Source of the DNA: Berghia stephanieae
Taxonomy: Eukaryota > Mollusca > Gastropoda > Nudibranchia > Aeolidiidae
Reading direction: 5' to 3'
NCBI GenBank assembly: GCA_034508935.3
Contig: CM067455.1
Coordinates: forward strand, 16,797,107 to 16,861,106
Length of the DNA: 64,000 nucleotides
Under the pieces are notes generated by a model. That model was not told where the DNA came from. It saw only the letters and a list, made by a program, of their open reading frames with translations, and searched no databases. A program made the translations under genes and the position numbers. Within the stretch, counting starts at the first letter, position 1. Every line of letters starts with the position of its first letter. Below are positions 22,175-35,159 of the stretch, in pieces.

Positions 22175-22465
22175 ATTAGTTACATAGTGCAATATCCACT
22201 TAAACGTGCTCAAAGTGCTTTATAATGGGTCCCTGACCAACAGTAATAAGTAGAACGAGACATGATGCCTGTTAGGCAATATTACAATTTTTTTTTCAGA
22301 CAGAGACAATGCTGTTAACGGTCAGATACTCATTTTACACCCGAGTACGACGAGAGAATGTGAGTAAAGAGCCTTTTCCAAGGACTCAACTATGTGTCGA
22401 GCGAGCGAGGCTCGAACCCAGGACTTTCCAATCTGAAAGCGAGTGTCATACCACAAGACCACATC
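22175..22465 (-). repeat. SINE-B copy
   Basis: The reverse complement has the head TGGTATGACACTCGCTTTCA with TGGGTTCGAGCC, and the body end TAAGTGGATATTGCACTATG. Copy B: 42175-42475. Confidence 0.8.
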
Positions 22466-22650
22466 GCTGCACAAGGTTGATGACAATGGAAGCAAAACAT
22501 GGAACAATGCCTTATCTTGTGACACAGTGGAACAATGTTCAGCATGGCCAGAGAAAGAATGATAATAGTGATTGCAAAATAATATGTCTTGTAACGGACC
22601 TGCCTACTTAGAAAATCTAAAAATTCCTATTTTTTAATTGTTAAAAATGT

Positions 22651-22766
22651 TAGTTGCAATTCTACAATTTATTGAATCACAGTTGCAATTCTACAATTTA
22701 TTGAATCACAGTTGCAATTCTACAATTTATTGAATCACAGTTGCAATTCTACAATTTATTGAATCA
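22651..22766 (+). repeat. 29-bp minisatellite, 4 units
   Basis: Four perfect 29-bp units containing GTTGCAATTCTACAATTTAT. Copy B has a single unit near 42745. Confidence 0.92.
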
Positions 22767-22911
22767 CAGTACAAAATCCTTTTAATTATGTAGTCTAGCA
22801 CTAGCATCAAACTTCATTTTCAACAAGTCTTAATGACTGAGACTGAGATGCTTATGAAGTTCTGAAATTTGAAGCACAATTTCATAATTCTACGAATTGT
22901 TTGTCATGGTA

Positions 22912-23847
22912 GGGAGGTCTGTAATGACGTCACATCTGGGAGGTCTGTAATGACGTCACATCTGGGAGGTCTGTAATGACGTCACATCTGGGAGGTCTGT
23001 AATGACGTCACATCTGGGAGGTCTGTAATGACGTCACATCTGGGAGGTCTGTAATGACGTCACATCTGGGAGGTCTGTAATGACGTCACATCTGGGAGGT
23101 CTGTAATGACGTCACATCTGGGAGGTCTGTAATGACGTCACATCTGGGAGGTCTGTAATGACGTCACATCTGGGAGGTCTGTAATGACGTCACATCTGGG
23201 AGGTCTGTAATGACGTCACATCTAGGAGGTCTGTAATGACGTCACATCTGGGAGGTCTGTAATGACGTCACATCTGGGAGGTCTGTAATGACGTCACATC
23301 TGGGAGGTCTGTAATGACGTCACATCTGGGAGGTCTGTAATGACGTCACATCTGGGAGGTCTGTAATGACGTCACATCTGGGAGGTCTGTAATGACGTCA
23401 CATCTGGGAGGTCTGTAATGACGTCACATCTGGGAGGTCTGTAATGACGTCACATCTGGGAGGTCTGTAATGACGTCACATCTGGGAGGTCTGTAATGAC
23501 GTCACATCTGGGAGGTCTGTAATGACGTCACATCTGGGAGGTCTGTAATGACGTCACATCTGGGAGGTCTGTAATGACGTCACATCTGGGAGGTCTGTAA
23601 TGACGTCACATCTGGGAGGTCTGTAATGACGTCACATCTGGGAGGTCTGTAATGACGTCACATCTGGGAGGTCTGTAATGACGTCACATCTGGGAGGTCT
23701 GTAATGACGTCACATCTGGGAGGTCTGTAATGACGTCACATCTGGGAGGTCTGTAATGACGTCACATCTGGGAGGTCTGTAATGACGTCACATATGGGAG
23801 GTCTGTAATGACGTCACATCTGGGAGGTCTGTAATGACGTCACATCT
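22912..23847 (+). repeat. 26-bp minisatellite, 36 units, each with a CRE palindrome
   Basis: The array is 936 bp, or 36 x 26 bp, nearly perfect (two or three variant bases). Each unit contains GGGAGGTCTGTAA, then TGACGTCA, the consensus cyclic-AMP response element bound by CREB/ATF bZIP factors. Copy B has only three units at 42914-42991 in the same place. It lies about 3 kb downstream of the TSP1/CBM14 stop codon. Binding is inferred from the motif only. Confidence 0.97.
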
Positions 23848-24109
23848 CATATTGTTACACTTCTAATTTTAACAAAGTTAAGAAATATTGAGTATTGTCA
23901 ACGACAATCATAGCAAAACAAATGGCTCCTTATTCAAAAGGCTAGCACTATTCAGTATCTGATACTGAATAGTGGTTTTGCACTATTCAGTATCTGATAC
24001 TGAATAGTGGTTTTGTACTATTCAGTATCTGATACTGAATAGTGGTTTTGCACTATTCAGTATCTGACACTGAATAGTGGTTTTGCACTATAATACGGTG
24101 TTTTTTTTT

Positions 24110-26000
24110 CCGAAACCCGACAAAGTTATGGACAGAGGGCAGCTGTGGGAGTGAATCTCGGACTCAGAGAAGTGTACAACAGTGGGGAGTGAACCTGGGA
24201 CTGGGTTTCAGCGGGTTTCGTAATAAAAAGCCGGACGACACCTGGCAATATCCGACAAAGTTATGGGACGTAGGCAGCAGCGTGTGTGTGTGTGTGTGTG
24301 TAGAGGCTGAGGGGGGGGGGGGGAGGAGGGGGTGAACCTGAGATTCAGGGAAGTGTACACCAGTGGGGAGTGAACCTGGGACTCTGGGTTTTATAAAAAA
24401 GCAATAACAATTGGGGGGGGGGGGATTACTTTTGTACGAAACCCGACAATATGCGGCAAAGAAGTGGAAAGTAGGCAACGCGTGGGGAGTGAACCTGGAA
24501 CTCAGTGAAGTGTACACCAGTGGGGAGTGAACCTGAGACTATGGTTTTCGGCGAGCTTCAGCTAGTTTCATATAAAATCAATTACTTTTTTACAAAACCC
24601 GACGAAACCTTGCAATATCCAAGAAAGTTATGGGTAGTAGGCAACAGTGGGGAGTGAACCTGAGATTCGGGGAAGTGTACACCAGTGGGGAGTGAACCTG
24701 GGACTGGGTTTCGGCGGATTTTGTTATTTTAAAAAAGCAATTACTTTTTGTTTACGAAATGCGCCAAATCCAACAAATTGGGGCAAAGTTATGGAAAGTA
24801 AGCAAATAATGGGGACTGAACCTGAGACTCAGGGAAGTGTACACCAGTAGGGAGTGAACCTGAGACTCTGGGTTTAGGCGAATTTCAGCGAGTTTCATAT
24901 ATAAGCAATTACTTTTTTATGAAATCCGACGAAACCTGGTAATATCCGACAAAGTAATTGAAGTAGGCAATAGTGGGGGGTGAACCTGAGATTCATGGAA
25001 GTATACACATGTGGGGAGTGAACCTGAGACTCTGGTTTTCGGCGGGTTTCAGCGAGTTTCATATAAATGCAATTACTTTTATACGAAACCCGGCAATATC
25101 CGACAAAGTTATGGGAGATTCAGGGAAGTGTACGCCAGTGGGGAGTGAACCTGAGACTCTGGTTTTCAGCGTGCTTCAGCGAGTTTCATATAAAAGCAAT
25201 TACTTTTTTACGAAACCCGACGAAACCTGGCAATATCCGACAAAGTTATTGAAGTAGGCAACAGTGGGGGGTGAACCTGAGATTCAGGGAAGTGTACACT
25301 TGTGGGGAGTGAACCTGGGACTCTGGATATTGTAAAAAGACAATACCAAGGGGGAGGGGGAATTACTGTTTTACGAAACCCGCCAAAACCCGACAACGTT
25401 ATGGGAAGCAGGCAGCAGTGGGGAGTGAATCTGGGATTTGGACACAGATGAGGATTGAACCTGGGACTGCGAGAGGCTGATACCAGTGGACAGTGAGCTC
25501 AGAATGTACTTTTATTTCGAAACCTACCGAAATTATCAAAAGTTATGGGAAGTGGGCACCATTGGGCAATATACCGGGACTCAGGGAAGTGCACACTGGT
25601 TGAGAGTGAACCTGGGACTGTGAGAAGAGGATATCAGTGGAAATGAACCTGGGACTATGGGAGTTGGGTACCAGACGAGAATGAAGCAATTACTTTTTTA
25701 CGAAACCCGCCAAAACCCACCGAAAAACCATAGACTTAGGTTTATTCCCCAATAGTGTACACTTCCCTGAGTCTCAGGTTCACTCCCCCACTGTTGCCTA
25801 CTTTCTTTCCATAACTTTGTTGGATATTGTTGGGTTTCGTAAAAAGTAATTGCTTTTTTGTTACGAAACCCAGTCCCAGGTTCACTCCCCAATGGTGTAC
25901 ACTTCCCTGAGTCCCAGGTTCACTCCCCACCGCTGCCTGCTTCCCCTAACTTTGTCAGGTTTCGGCGTGTTTCGGCAGGTTTCAGGTTTCGTAAAAAAAG
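24110..26000 (+). repeat. ~165-bp degenerate satellite with an inverted end piece
   Basis: About ten diverged units share CGAAACCCGACAAA..., CAGTGGGGAGTGAACCTG (often twice per unit), GGGAAGTGTACACCAG and AAGCAATTACTTTTTTACGA. From about 25741 to 26000 the same motifs run in the opposite direction. The tandem core lies inside the 3.4-kb insertion. Confidence 0.85.
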
Positions 26001-26074
26001 AAACACCACTAAAAATACCACGTGTATTCAGTAAATAGATGTCAATTGTAGTCTAATATTCAGTATCTGTTTAA

Positions 26075-26866
<792 letters not shown>

Positions 26867-26941
26867 TATAATATAAACATTAAAATATATTACAAGCAAA
26901 TAAAATGATTAAAACAAAAATATTGGGGAAAAATAAAAGTT

Positions 26942-27012
26942 AACCCGGCCGGGATTTGAACTCTCGAACCTTAAGTTCAGAGTCAAACAGCTTATCCACC
27001 AAGCCATGGTGT
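26942..27012 (-). repeat. tRNA-like sequence
   Basis: The reverse complement has CATGGCTTGGTGGATAAGCT (A-box-like) and GAGTTCAAATCCC (B-box-like) at tRNA spacing. Acceptor ends do not pair well, so it is a SINE head or tRNA pseudogene. Confidence 0.5.
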
Positions 27013-27462
27013 CACTGAACTTTTAGTGACATTTAATCATGTCTATTTAGACATTAAAAAATGTATTTGAATGCCACTCTTCTTTTGATATTTTGAACTA
27101 TGTTAATTGCACAATAGCAGAAATTTAAAAATAACGATCAAAATATTTCTACAACTTTGAATCGGGCTGTCAGTTATTGCACGAGTTCAATCTGGTAGTT
27201 TATTTACATTCAACTGAGATTGTCGCACTTTTCACTCTCTCTATAATAAAAGAGTTCCTTATGGATACTGAATAGTGGCAAAGCACTATTCAGTATCTGA
27301 TACTGAATAACCACTTCCTATTCAAAAAGGCCTTTTTCTGGATAAAGCTTGAAAACTGGCTATTTGAAATTTTCAGGCTGACCCTGTTTGGTATTGGTGA
27401 ATTGATTTTTTTAACAAGTGAAAGCATTGGTAGTTTAATAAAGAAAATAAAAAATTTAATTA

Positions 27463-27655
27463 AATTCCCTTTATTCATCGCATATGGGAAATTTGTCTCT
27501 AGGGTCTATTCCAAGGGAAGACTGGAATAACCCAGGCAGTGCAGCGCCGTAAATTGAGCTAGGGCGAGGTGACTTGCTCAAGGCCATACAGCGCAGAAGC
27601 GGGTGATCGAACTCGGTACCTTTCGGGTACGAAGCAAAGATCATACCGCTGTTTG
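27463..27655 (-). repeat. SINE-A copy
   Basis: The reverse complement starts at a head with GTACCCGAAAGGTACCGAG and TTCGATCACCC and ends CAAATTTCCCATATG, then ATGAATAAAGGGAATTT. It abuts a family C element directly. Copy B: 43220-43410. Confidence 0.8.
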
Positions 27656-27664
27656 TTTTGTTTT

Positions 27665-28183
27665 TGTTTTGTTTTTAAGGGTTTTACGGCGCTTGCAACA
27701 CATTAAGGTCATATCAGCGCCAGTTAAAAGGAAGAAATGGGATAGTAAAAAGTTATAGAATTCAATTAAAGCACCCAAGAGAAAGTAAGACAAAGGGGAA
27801 CTGGGAACAAATAGGGATCATATATAGATTCCAAGAGCATACCACCAATGTACTTAGTCTGAGATCACCTACTAAGTCTCATCCGGACACAAGCACAAAA
27901 TCCAACAAAGAGGAATACACTCAAATGCTTACATTATACATTATACAAAAATAACAAATATAATAATACATAACGGAGAGATGATTTACAAGGAAAAAAA
28001 TATCATCTCCCAAAACAATAACTATGCATTTGACTGTTTCCCTCCCAGCCAGAGCCAGAACAAGACCAAGTAATCTCATTCCAAAACAAAGACAGAAAGC
28101 ATGTTGGAAAACGGACAATAGGGGATAGAAGACACAGTATGTACCTCCCTGCCAACTATGGGAGGTCAGGAACCCCACCCAGT
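27665..28183 (-). repeat. Family C element
   Basis: Full length, from TTTTAAGGGTTTTACGGCGC to GGAACCCCACCCAG. Copy B: 43428-43941. Confidence 0.87.
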
Positions 28184-28565
28184 ATCCTTTTCTATGATTG
28201 AAGGGTGATACTATCTTATGAAGAGGAACTTTGCACAGATTCTTATGCTCTCTACAAGAAACATTTTCAGGCTTTAAAAAAAGAAAATTTTAGCAAAAGG
28301 CATCCTTGCTTATTGAATACTGTGTCCTGAAAAAGCATGGGGGAAAAAATAAAATAAAATGTAAACCCCACTAAACCCCTGTGTAATGAATACTTGGAAA
28401 TAAGTGACTAGCATTGCAAAAACAAATTCCACCTTCCACCATGGCTTCATTAGTTACATGTCGCTTAGTCAGTCCCGGGAATGAAGGAATATAGATAATT
28501 CATCAAATAAGATGTCTGATGTCAACAGGAATCACCTATGTTGTTCAAAGTCCAAATTGTTATTT

Positions 28566-29083
28566 GTTTTTAAGGGTTTTACGGCGCTTGCAACACATTT
28601 AGGTTATATCAGCGCCAGTAAAAAAGAAGAAAATGGGATAGTAAAAAGTTATAGAATTACAATTAAAGCACCCAAGAAAAAGTAAGACATAGGGGAACTG
28701 AGCAAATAGGGATCAGATGTAGATTCCAAGAGCATACCACCAGTGTCCTTAGTTTGAGATCACCTATAAGTCTCACCCGGACACAAGTAAAACATCCAAT
28801 AAAGAGGAATACACTCAAATGCTGACATTATACATTCAAAATAACAAATATAATAATACATAACAGAGAGATGATTTACAAGGAAAAAAATATCATCTCC
28901 CAAAATAATAACTATGCATTTGACTGTTTCCCTCCCAGCTCAGACTCCGGCCAGGGCCAGGACAAAACCAAGTAATCTCATTCCAAGACAAAGACAGAAA
29001 GATGTTGGAAAACATATAAGGGGATAGAAGACACAGTATGTACCCCTCTGCCCACAATGGGAGGTCAGGAACCCCACCCAGTT
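28566..29083 (-). repeat. Family C element plus a fragment of a second
   Basis: Full length. It is followed at 29084-29155 by a head-only fragment (GCAACATATTAAGATCATAT), showing a further truncated insertion. Copy B: 44322-44841. Confidence 0.86.
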
Positions 29084-29264
29084 GCAACATATTAAGATCA
29101 TATCAGTGCCAGTAAAAAGGAAGAAAACGGGATAGTAAAAAGTTCCAGAAATACAATTTATTTTATTTTTTTATTGAAAATAAATAACTTAATTGTAAAA
29201 TTCAAATCTATTCATGTGATGATGCTGTTGATACAGTCCATGTCACCTTTAAGCTTTTGTTTTT

Positions 29265-29976
29265 GTTTTTGAGGGTTTTACGGCGCTTGCACACATTAAG
29301 GTCATATCAGCGCCAGTAAAAAGGGATAAAATGGGATAGAAAAAAGTTCTAGAATTACAATTAAGCATCCAAGAATAAGGCAGACAAAGGGGAATTGGTT
29401 CAAATAGGGAACAGATGTCGATTCCAAGAGCACACTATCAGTGTACTTAAATTGAGATCACCTAAAAGTGACATCCAGACACAAGCACAGGTCCCCACTT
29501 AGAGGAACACACTCAAATGTTTACAAATCATATATAATACATAAATAAAACATAATAGAGTGCATAACAGAGAGATGATTTACAAGGAAAAAAATATCAT
29601 CTCCAAAAACTAACTATACATTTGACAGTTTCCCTCCCAGCCAAGGTATCCGGCCAGGGCCAGGACAAAACCAAGTAATCTATTTCAGAAAGCATGTTGG
29701 AAAACAGGTATAGGGGATAGAAGACATAGTATGTACCTCCCTGCCCGCTATGGGAGGTCAGGATCCCCACCCAGACATAGGGGATAGAAGACATAGTATG
29801 TACCTCTCTGCCCGCTATGGGAGGTCAGGATCCCCACCCAGACATAGGGGATAGAAGACATAGTATGTACCTCCCTGCCCGCTATGGGAGGTCAGGATCC
29901 CCACCCAGACATAGGGGATAGAAGACATAGTATGTACCTCCCTGCCCGCTATGGGAGGTCAGGATCCCCACCCAAT
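29265..29976 (-). repeat. Family C element with terminal 67-bp unit repeated 4x
   Basis: The body is at 29265-29706. The last 67 bp (GGGGATAGAAGACATAGTAT to ATCCCCACCCAG) are then present four times in tandem to 29976. Copy B has a single unit (45018-45530). Confidence 0.9.
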
Positions 29977-30162
29977 CACCTGTAAGCACGATCATCGGGA
30001 GGCGGCTTTGGCGTGAATAAGTTGGAAGTACACATAATCCAAAAATTATCGTTACAGGTCGTAGTGGGATTTGTTTGGTTTTGGTTTCTTTATTTTTATT
30101 TTCCTAATTCATTTTGGTAAAAAAACAATCAATCTGAAAAGAGAACATGGAGTATGTGTTTG

Positions 30163-30669
30163 TTTTTAAGGGTTTTACGGCGCTTGCAACACATTTAGGT
30201 CATATCAGCGCCAGTAAAAAGGAAGAAAATTGGATGGTAAAAACATTCTAGATGTGCAATTATAGGGACTTGAGGAACAAGTAAGACAAGGGGAAAAGGT
30301 TCAAATAGGGAACAGATGTAGATTCCCAGAGCACACTATCAAAGTACTTAGTTTGAGGTCACCTAAAAGTCTCACCCAGACACCGGCACAAGATCCCACT
30401 CAGAGGAATACACTCAAATGGTTACAAATCACATGTTAAGAATAAACCAAAATAACTACATAACAGAGAGAAAAAATATCATCTCCCAAAAATAATTATA
30501 CATTTGATTGTTTCCCTCTCAACCAGGGTATCCGACTAGGGCCAGGACAAAACCAAGTAATATCATTCCAAGACAAAGACAGAAAGCAAGTTGGAAAACA
30601 GATATAGGGGGATAGAAGACACAGTAAGTACCTCCCTGCCCACTATGGGAGGTCAGGAACCCCACCCAG
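30163..30669 (-). repeat. Family C element
   Basis: Full length, slightly shortened near AGAGAGAAAAAATATC relative to copy B (45717-46245), which retains GATGATTTACA there. Confidence 0.85.
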
Positions 30670-31288
30670 AGTACATGGAGTAATTTGTTATAGAGAAAAC
30701 TGTAGGTATTGGGGAGGGTCTGTCTAATCTTGATGAAAAGAATTCAGTAATTTGAGCTTTGCTCACGATGTGGAAAAAAGGGTCTCTTGCACAGTTCTTG
30801 AAATTACCTCAGATTAAGTTTGAGATGTGAGACAAATTGATTCAATAAAAACCCGAAGTGTTCAAGCTAAGCAGCAGCTTTCTCACTTCTTTGTTCTTGT
30901 GGTGCATGTAAATAGCCTGTTGTATGGGTGTGCATCTACCGTTCTCTCTATGCCTCACTCGTCTTCTTTCCAGCTCTCTGTCTCACACTAAAGCTGTGAT
31001 GTCTAGGGTCTTAAAGGGTCACTAAAGAAAGTGGATACAATCACAATTTTTAATTAGAATCAGATACGGGTTTGTATAAAGCATGCCTAAAGCCAAAGTT
31101 ATTATTTAGCATAGTTGAGTCCGAAACATGCTTAATGATGGCATGATTTGTATATGGTGAATATGACGAAAATGATAACAACAAGAATGATGATGATGAT
31201 GAAAGTGATGAAAAGACGATGCTGTTTTTACATTAATAGTGATTCAATAAAATTAACAATCGTTACCAAATTTACAGAATTTGTAACT
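30670..31288. other. Unique spacer, no feature seen
   Basis: Moderately AT-rich with a (GAT)n run near 31185. No recognisable coding or repeat family. Copy B counterpart 46246-46864. Confidence 0.45.
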
Positions 31289-31789
31289 AACATTATTGTT
31301 TTTAAGAATTTTACGGCACTTGCAACACATATAGGTCATATCAGCGCCAGTAAAAAGGTAGAAAATGGGATAGCAATAAGTTCGAGAATTACAATTAAAG
31401 CACCCACGAAAAGGGAAGACAAAAGAGGAATTGGTTCAAATCGGGAACAAAGGTAGATTCCAAGAGCACACTATTAGTGTATTTTGAGATCATCTAACAC
31501 AAGCACAGGTCCCAACTAGGATGAACACACTCAAGTGTTTACAAACCACATATATGTAAAACAAAAATAATACAGTGCATACCAGAGAGATGATTTACAA
31601 GACAAAAAGCATCATCTCTCAAAACTCCGATACATTTGAGTGTTTCCCTCCCAGCCAGGGCCAGGACAAAACCAAGAAATCTCATTCCAAGACAAAGATA
31701 GAAAGCATGTTGGAAAAAAGATATAGGGGGATAGAAGATACAGTAAGTGCCTCCCTGCCCACTATGGGAGGTCAAGAACTCCACCCAGC
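31289..31789 (-). repeat. Family C element, diverged
   Basis: It starts AATTTTACGGCACTTGCAAC and ends AAGAACTCCACCCAG. It shares internal blocks with its relatives but has more substitutions. Copy B: 46865-47361. Confidence 0.8.
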
Positions 31790-32077
31790 CACTGACATTA
31801 TCAATAGTAGTTCAATAGATACATAAATATATCACATCTCATATTCAAGAATCAAGTTCAAATCGTAAACCTTCATTAATGAGAATAAATAAAATGCAGC
31901 AAACAAAACAAGAACATATAAATTATATGTTATTATATTATAATAAATTTACTACAAAATGAACTAAAAGCCGTATTGCAAATGTGTAGCACTCTCAGGA
32001 TTGTCGTTCATCTTGACACATGACTGGAAAAAAACATCTCTCTTTTTTCGAAAAATATGAGCCCAACTCTTTACTAA

Positions 32078-32712
32078 CCTTAGAAAAGTGACCCCACGAT
32101 CTAGGCTGGGGGAGAGGGGCACCATCCTTAGAAAAGTGACCCCACGATCTAGGCTGGGGGAGAGGGGCACCATCCTTAGAAAAGTGACCCCACGATCTAG
32201 GCTGGGGGAGAGGGGCACCATCCTTAGAAAAGTGACCCCACGATCTAGGCTGGGGGAGAGGGGCTTACTTTATTAGATACAATTACAATTGCTGGGGCAG
32301 AGGGGCTTACTTTATTAGATACAATTACAATTGCTGGGGAGAGGGGCTTACTCTATTAGATACAATTACAATTGCTGGGGCAGAGGGGCTTACTCTATTA
32401 GATACAATTACAATTGCTGGGGCAGAGGGGCTTACTTTATTAGATACAATTACAATTGCTGGGGCAGAGGGGCTTACTCTATTAGATACAATTACAATTG
32501 CTGGGGCAGAGGGGCTTACTTTATTAGATACAATTACAATTGCTGGGGGAGAGGGGCTTACTTTATTAGATACAATTACAATTGCTGGGGGAGAGGGGCT
32601 TACTTTATTAGATACAATTACAATTGCTGGGGGAGAGGGGCTTACTTTATTAGATACAATTACAATTGCTGGGGGAGAGGGGCTTACTTTATTAGATACA
32701 ATTACAATCGCT
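32078..32712 (+). repeat. Compound minisatellite: 48-bp x4 then 42-bp x11
   Basis: Four 48-bp units (CCTTAGAAAAGTGACCCCAC...) run from 32078 to 32263. Eleven 42-bp units (CTTACTTTATTAGATACAAT...) follow to 32712. Both share a GCTGGGGNAGAGGGG block at their junction. Copy B has 1 and 7 units (47650-47975). The 42-bp unit equals 14 codons, so a repeated open frame appears by chance. Confidence 0.95.
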
Positions 32713-32944
32713 GTGACAACAACCTGGGCCTTCCTGGTTGAGGAGAGACCGTAATGCCGTGATCATTCACAAAATACAAATTATAAATCTGAAGCAGATT
32801 AAAATAAATTTTGATTGATTAGTCTTTGGTAAAAAGTAAATCAAGATTTTGATTTTGGAAATTCGTATCTACAGCAAATTAAATACAGAAAATAATATTT
32901 ATTATTAAATAGTACCATATATTTTAATGTAAATTTTGCTGCTT

Positions 32945-33262
32945 GGAGCTGGAATAAATAAATAACAATGTGAAATTAAATGTAAGCTTCAATCTAATAT
33001 ATGAAAACATAAAATGGATGTTTCGGGGTTTCCCCTTTATCAACAAAACAGGATGAATGAAACACCACAGACGAATTTTCTTCTGCCCATCAATGTGTTG
33101 TTTATTCATCTTAACAACGCCACTACCACATTATCTCATTCGTCTGTCGTGTTTCATTCATCTTGTTTTGTTGATATAGGGAAAACCTGAACCGTCCATT
33201 TTATCTGTTTTTGTGTATATTAAATTGAAGCTTACATTCAATATCACATTGTTATTCATGTA
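32945..33262. repeat. ~120-bp-arm inverted repeat element with hammerhead-like sequences
   Basis: The left arm contains AATGTAAGCTTCAAT and GGATGTTTCGGGGTTTCCCC and ends in the loop. The right arm is its near reverse complement (TTGTTTTGTTGATATAGGGA, ATTGAAGCTTACATT). The arms resemble CUGAUAA-stem-GAAAC, a hammerhead-like order with changed core bases. Copy B: 48220-48520. A one-arm relative is at 35595-35700. Confidence 0.72.
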
Positions 33263-33723
33263 TTTTAAAGTAATCAAATCAAAACCGTTATGAAATGGTT
33301 AAATTCCAAGCTTTTTTTTTGTTTTGTTTTTTTTTTGTTGTTGTCGACAAGGATTCTCTTCAAAGTCTTGCCTTGGACAGCTATGATCTTGTCTTGTCTC
33401 ACAGTAGATTTATAATTAATTGATTTTTGATTTCCATCATCTTTGTGCTGGGTTTTGCTTACGGGAAGGAATGAGACTAAAAATGACCATATCTCTGCTC
33501 AAGGCAGGAAAGAGAAAATCTTTGCTGTCTAGCAAGAACCAAAAAAAAAAAAAAAAAAAAGAATTAATGTCAGTTTCATATATATATATATCTGAGTATT
33601 CAACTTCTGTTTATAATCATCACTGTTTTTTGTTTTTTTCATACTTTTGTGAAAGGTAAAAAATCAATTCGATTCAACATATAGAATTACAAAAGTGTTT
33701 AAAATCTTATAAAAGCACCACGA

Positions 33724-33757
<34 letters not shown>

Positions 33758-34140
33758 TTTTTTTAATTACATGGGGGGAGGGGGGGGAGATGAGAAATGG
33801 ATAAATGTAGATATAATGAAGATAAAAAATAAATGATAAAAATAACTACGAAGTGAGTAGTTTAGTTTAAGATGTCAACACTTTCTGCCATTGTTTATCC
33901 CAACTGGTCATGCACCCCTGTTATAAACAATTATGCTCTTAGAAGTCCCTGCTATAGTCGATAAATTTTACTAAAAGCAAAGGGGAGAAAAAACCCCAAC
34001 AAAAACAGGGATTCCACTGCATTTATCATTTTGAATTTTAAAAATACCAAAAAAATCATAAAAAAGAGATTACATCAAAGCCTCATATTCATAGCCTTGT
34101 GGTTGCCACTTTATGAAAAATACAAGAAAAAAATGTGTAA
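33263..34140. other. Unique AT-rich spacer with short microsatellites
   Basis: Contains poly-T, poly-A (33540-33560), two (TA)n tracts and a poly-G run. No coding signal. Copy B counterpart 48521-49384. Confidence 0.45.
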
Positions 34141-35083
34141 CAGTAGCATGTCTGACCGGTGACCAGGAGGTCTGGTAACGGTAGCATGTCTGACCAGTGA
34201 CCAGGAAGTCTGGTAACAGTAGCATGTCTGACCAGTGACCAGGAGGTCTGGTGACGGTAGCATGTCTGACCGGTGACCAGGAGGTCTGGTAATGGTAGCA
34301 TGTCTGACCAGTGACCAGGAGGTCTGGTGACGGTAGCATGTCTGACCAGTGACCAGGAAGTCTGGTAACAGTAGCATGTCTGACCAGTGACCAGGAGGTC
34401 TGGTAACGGTAGCATATCTGACCAGTGACCAGGAGGTCTGGTAATGGTAGCATGTCTGACCAGTGACCAGGTCTGGTAATGGTAGCATGTCTGACCAGTG
34501 ACCAGGAGGTCTGGTAATGGTAGCATGTCTGACCAGTGACCAGGAGGTCTGGTAACAGTAGCATGTCTGACCAGTGACCAGGAGGTCTGGTAACGGTAGC
34601 ATGTCTGACCAGTGACCAGGAGGTCTGGTAACGGTAGCATGTCTGACCAGTGACCAGGAGGTCTGGTAACGGTAGCATGTCTGACCAGTGACCAGGAGGT
34701 CTGGTAACAGTAGCATGTTTGACCAGTGACCAGGAGGTCTGGTAACGGTAGCATGTCTGACCAGTGACCAGGAGGTCTGGTAACGGTAGCATGTCTGACC
34801 AGTGACCAGGAGGTCTGGTAACGGTAGCATGTCTGACCAGAGACCAGGAGGTCTGGTAATGGTAGCATGTCTGACCAGTGACCAGGAGGTCTGGTAATGG
34901 TAGCATGTCTGACCAGTGACCAGGAGGTCTGGTAACGGTAGCATGTCTGACCAGTGACCAGGAGGTCTGGTAACGGTAGCATGTCTGACCAGTGACCAGG
35001 AGGTCTGGTAACGGTAGCATGTCTGACCAGTGACCAGGAGGTCTGGTAACGGTAGCATGTCTGACCAGTGACCAGGAGGTCTG
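34141..35083 (-). repeat. 38-bp minisatellite, about 25 units
   Basis: Units of 38 bp contain GTAGCATGTCTGACCAGTGA and CCAGGAGGTCTGGTAA, and one unit is short. Copy B has about 15 units (49385-49951). Because 38 is not a multiple of three and the unit has no stop on the - strand, all three - frames stay open for about 300 codons. This is a compositional artefact, not a gene. Confidence 0.96.
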
Positions 35084-35159
35084 AAGGTCGATCCCCCAGT
35101 CAAGGAAGTCTGATTTTTTAATTGTATTTTTCTATTAAAAAAAAAAAAGAAGAAAAAAA

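Noticed and set aside
22912-23847. CRISPR-like array
   Set aside because: Units are contiguous with no variable spacers and the genome is animal. It is a minisatellite.
32331-32741. 14-residue repeat protein
   Set aside because: The 42-bp satellite is exactly 14 codons long, so a repeated open frame is expected by chance. Length varies between copies and there is no flanking gene structure.
34070-35103. Open frames of about 300 codons in all three - strand frames
   Set aside because: They are produced by the 38-bp minisatellite, whose unit has no stop on that strand. The same peptide recurs in each frame, and the copy B array is shorter, with no start, splice or domain support.
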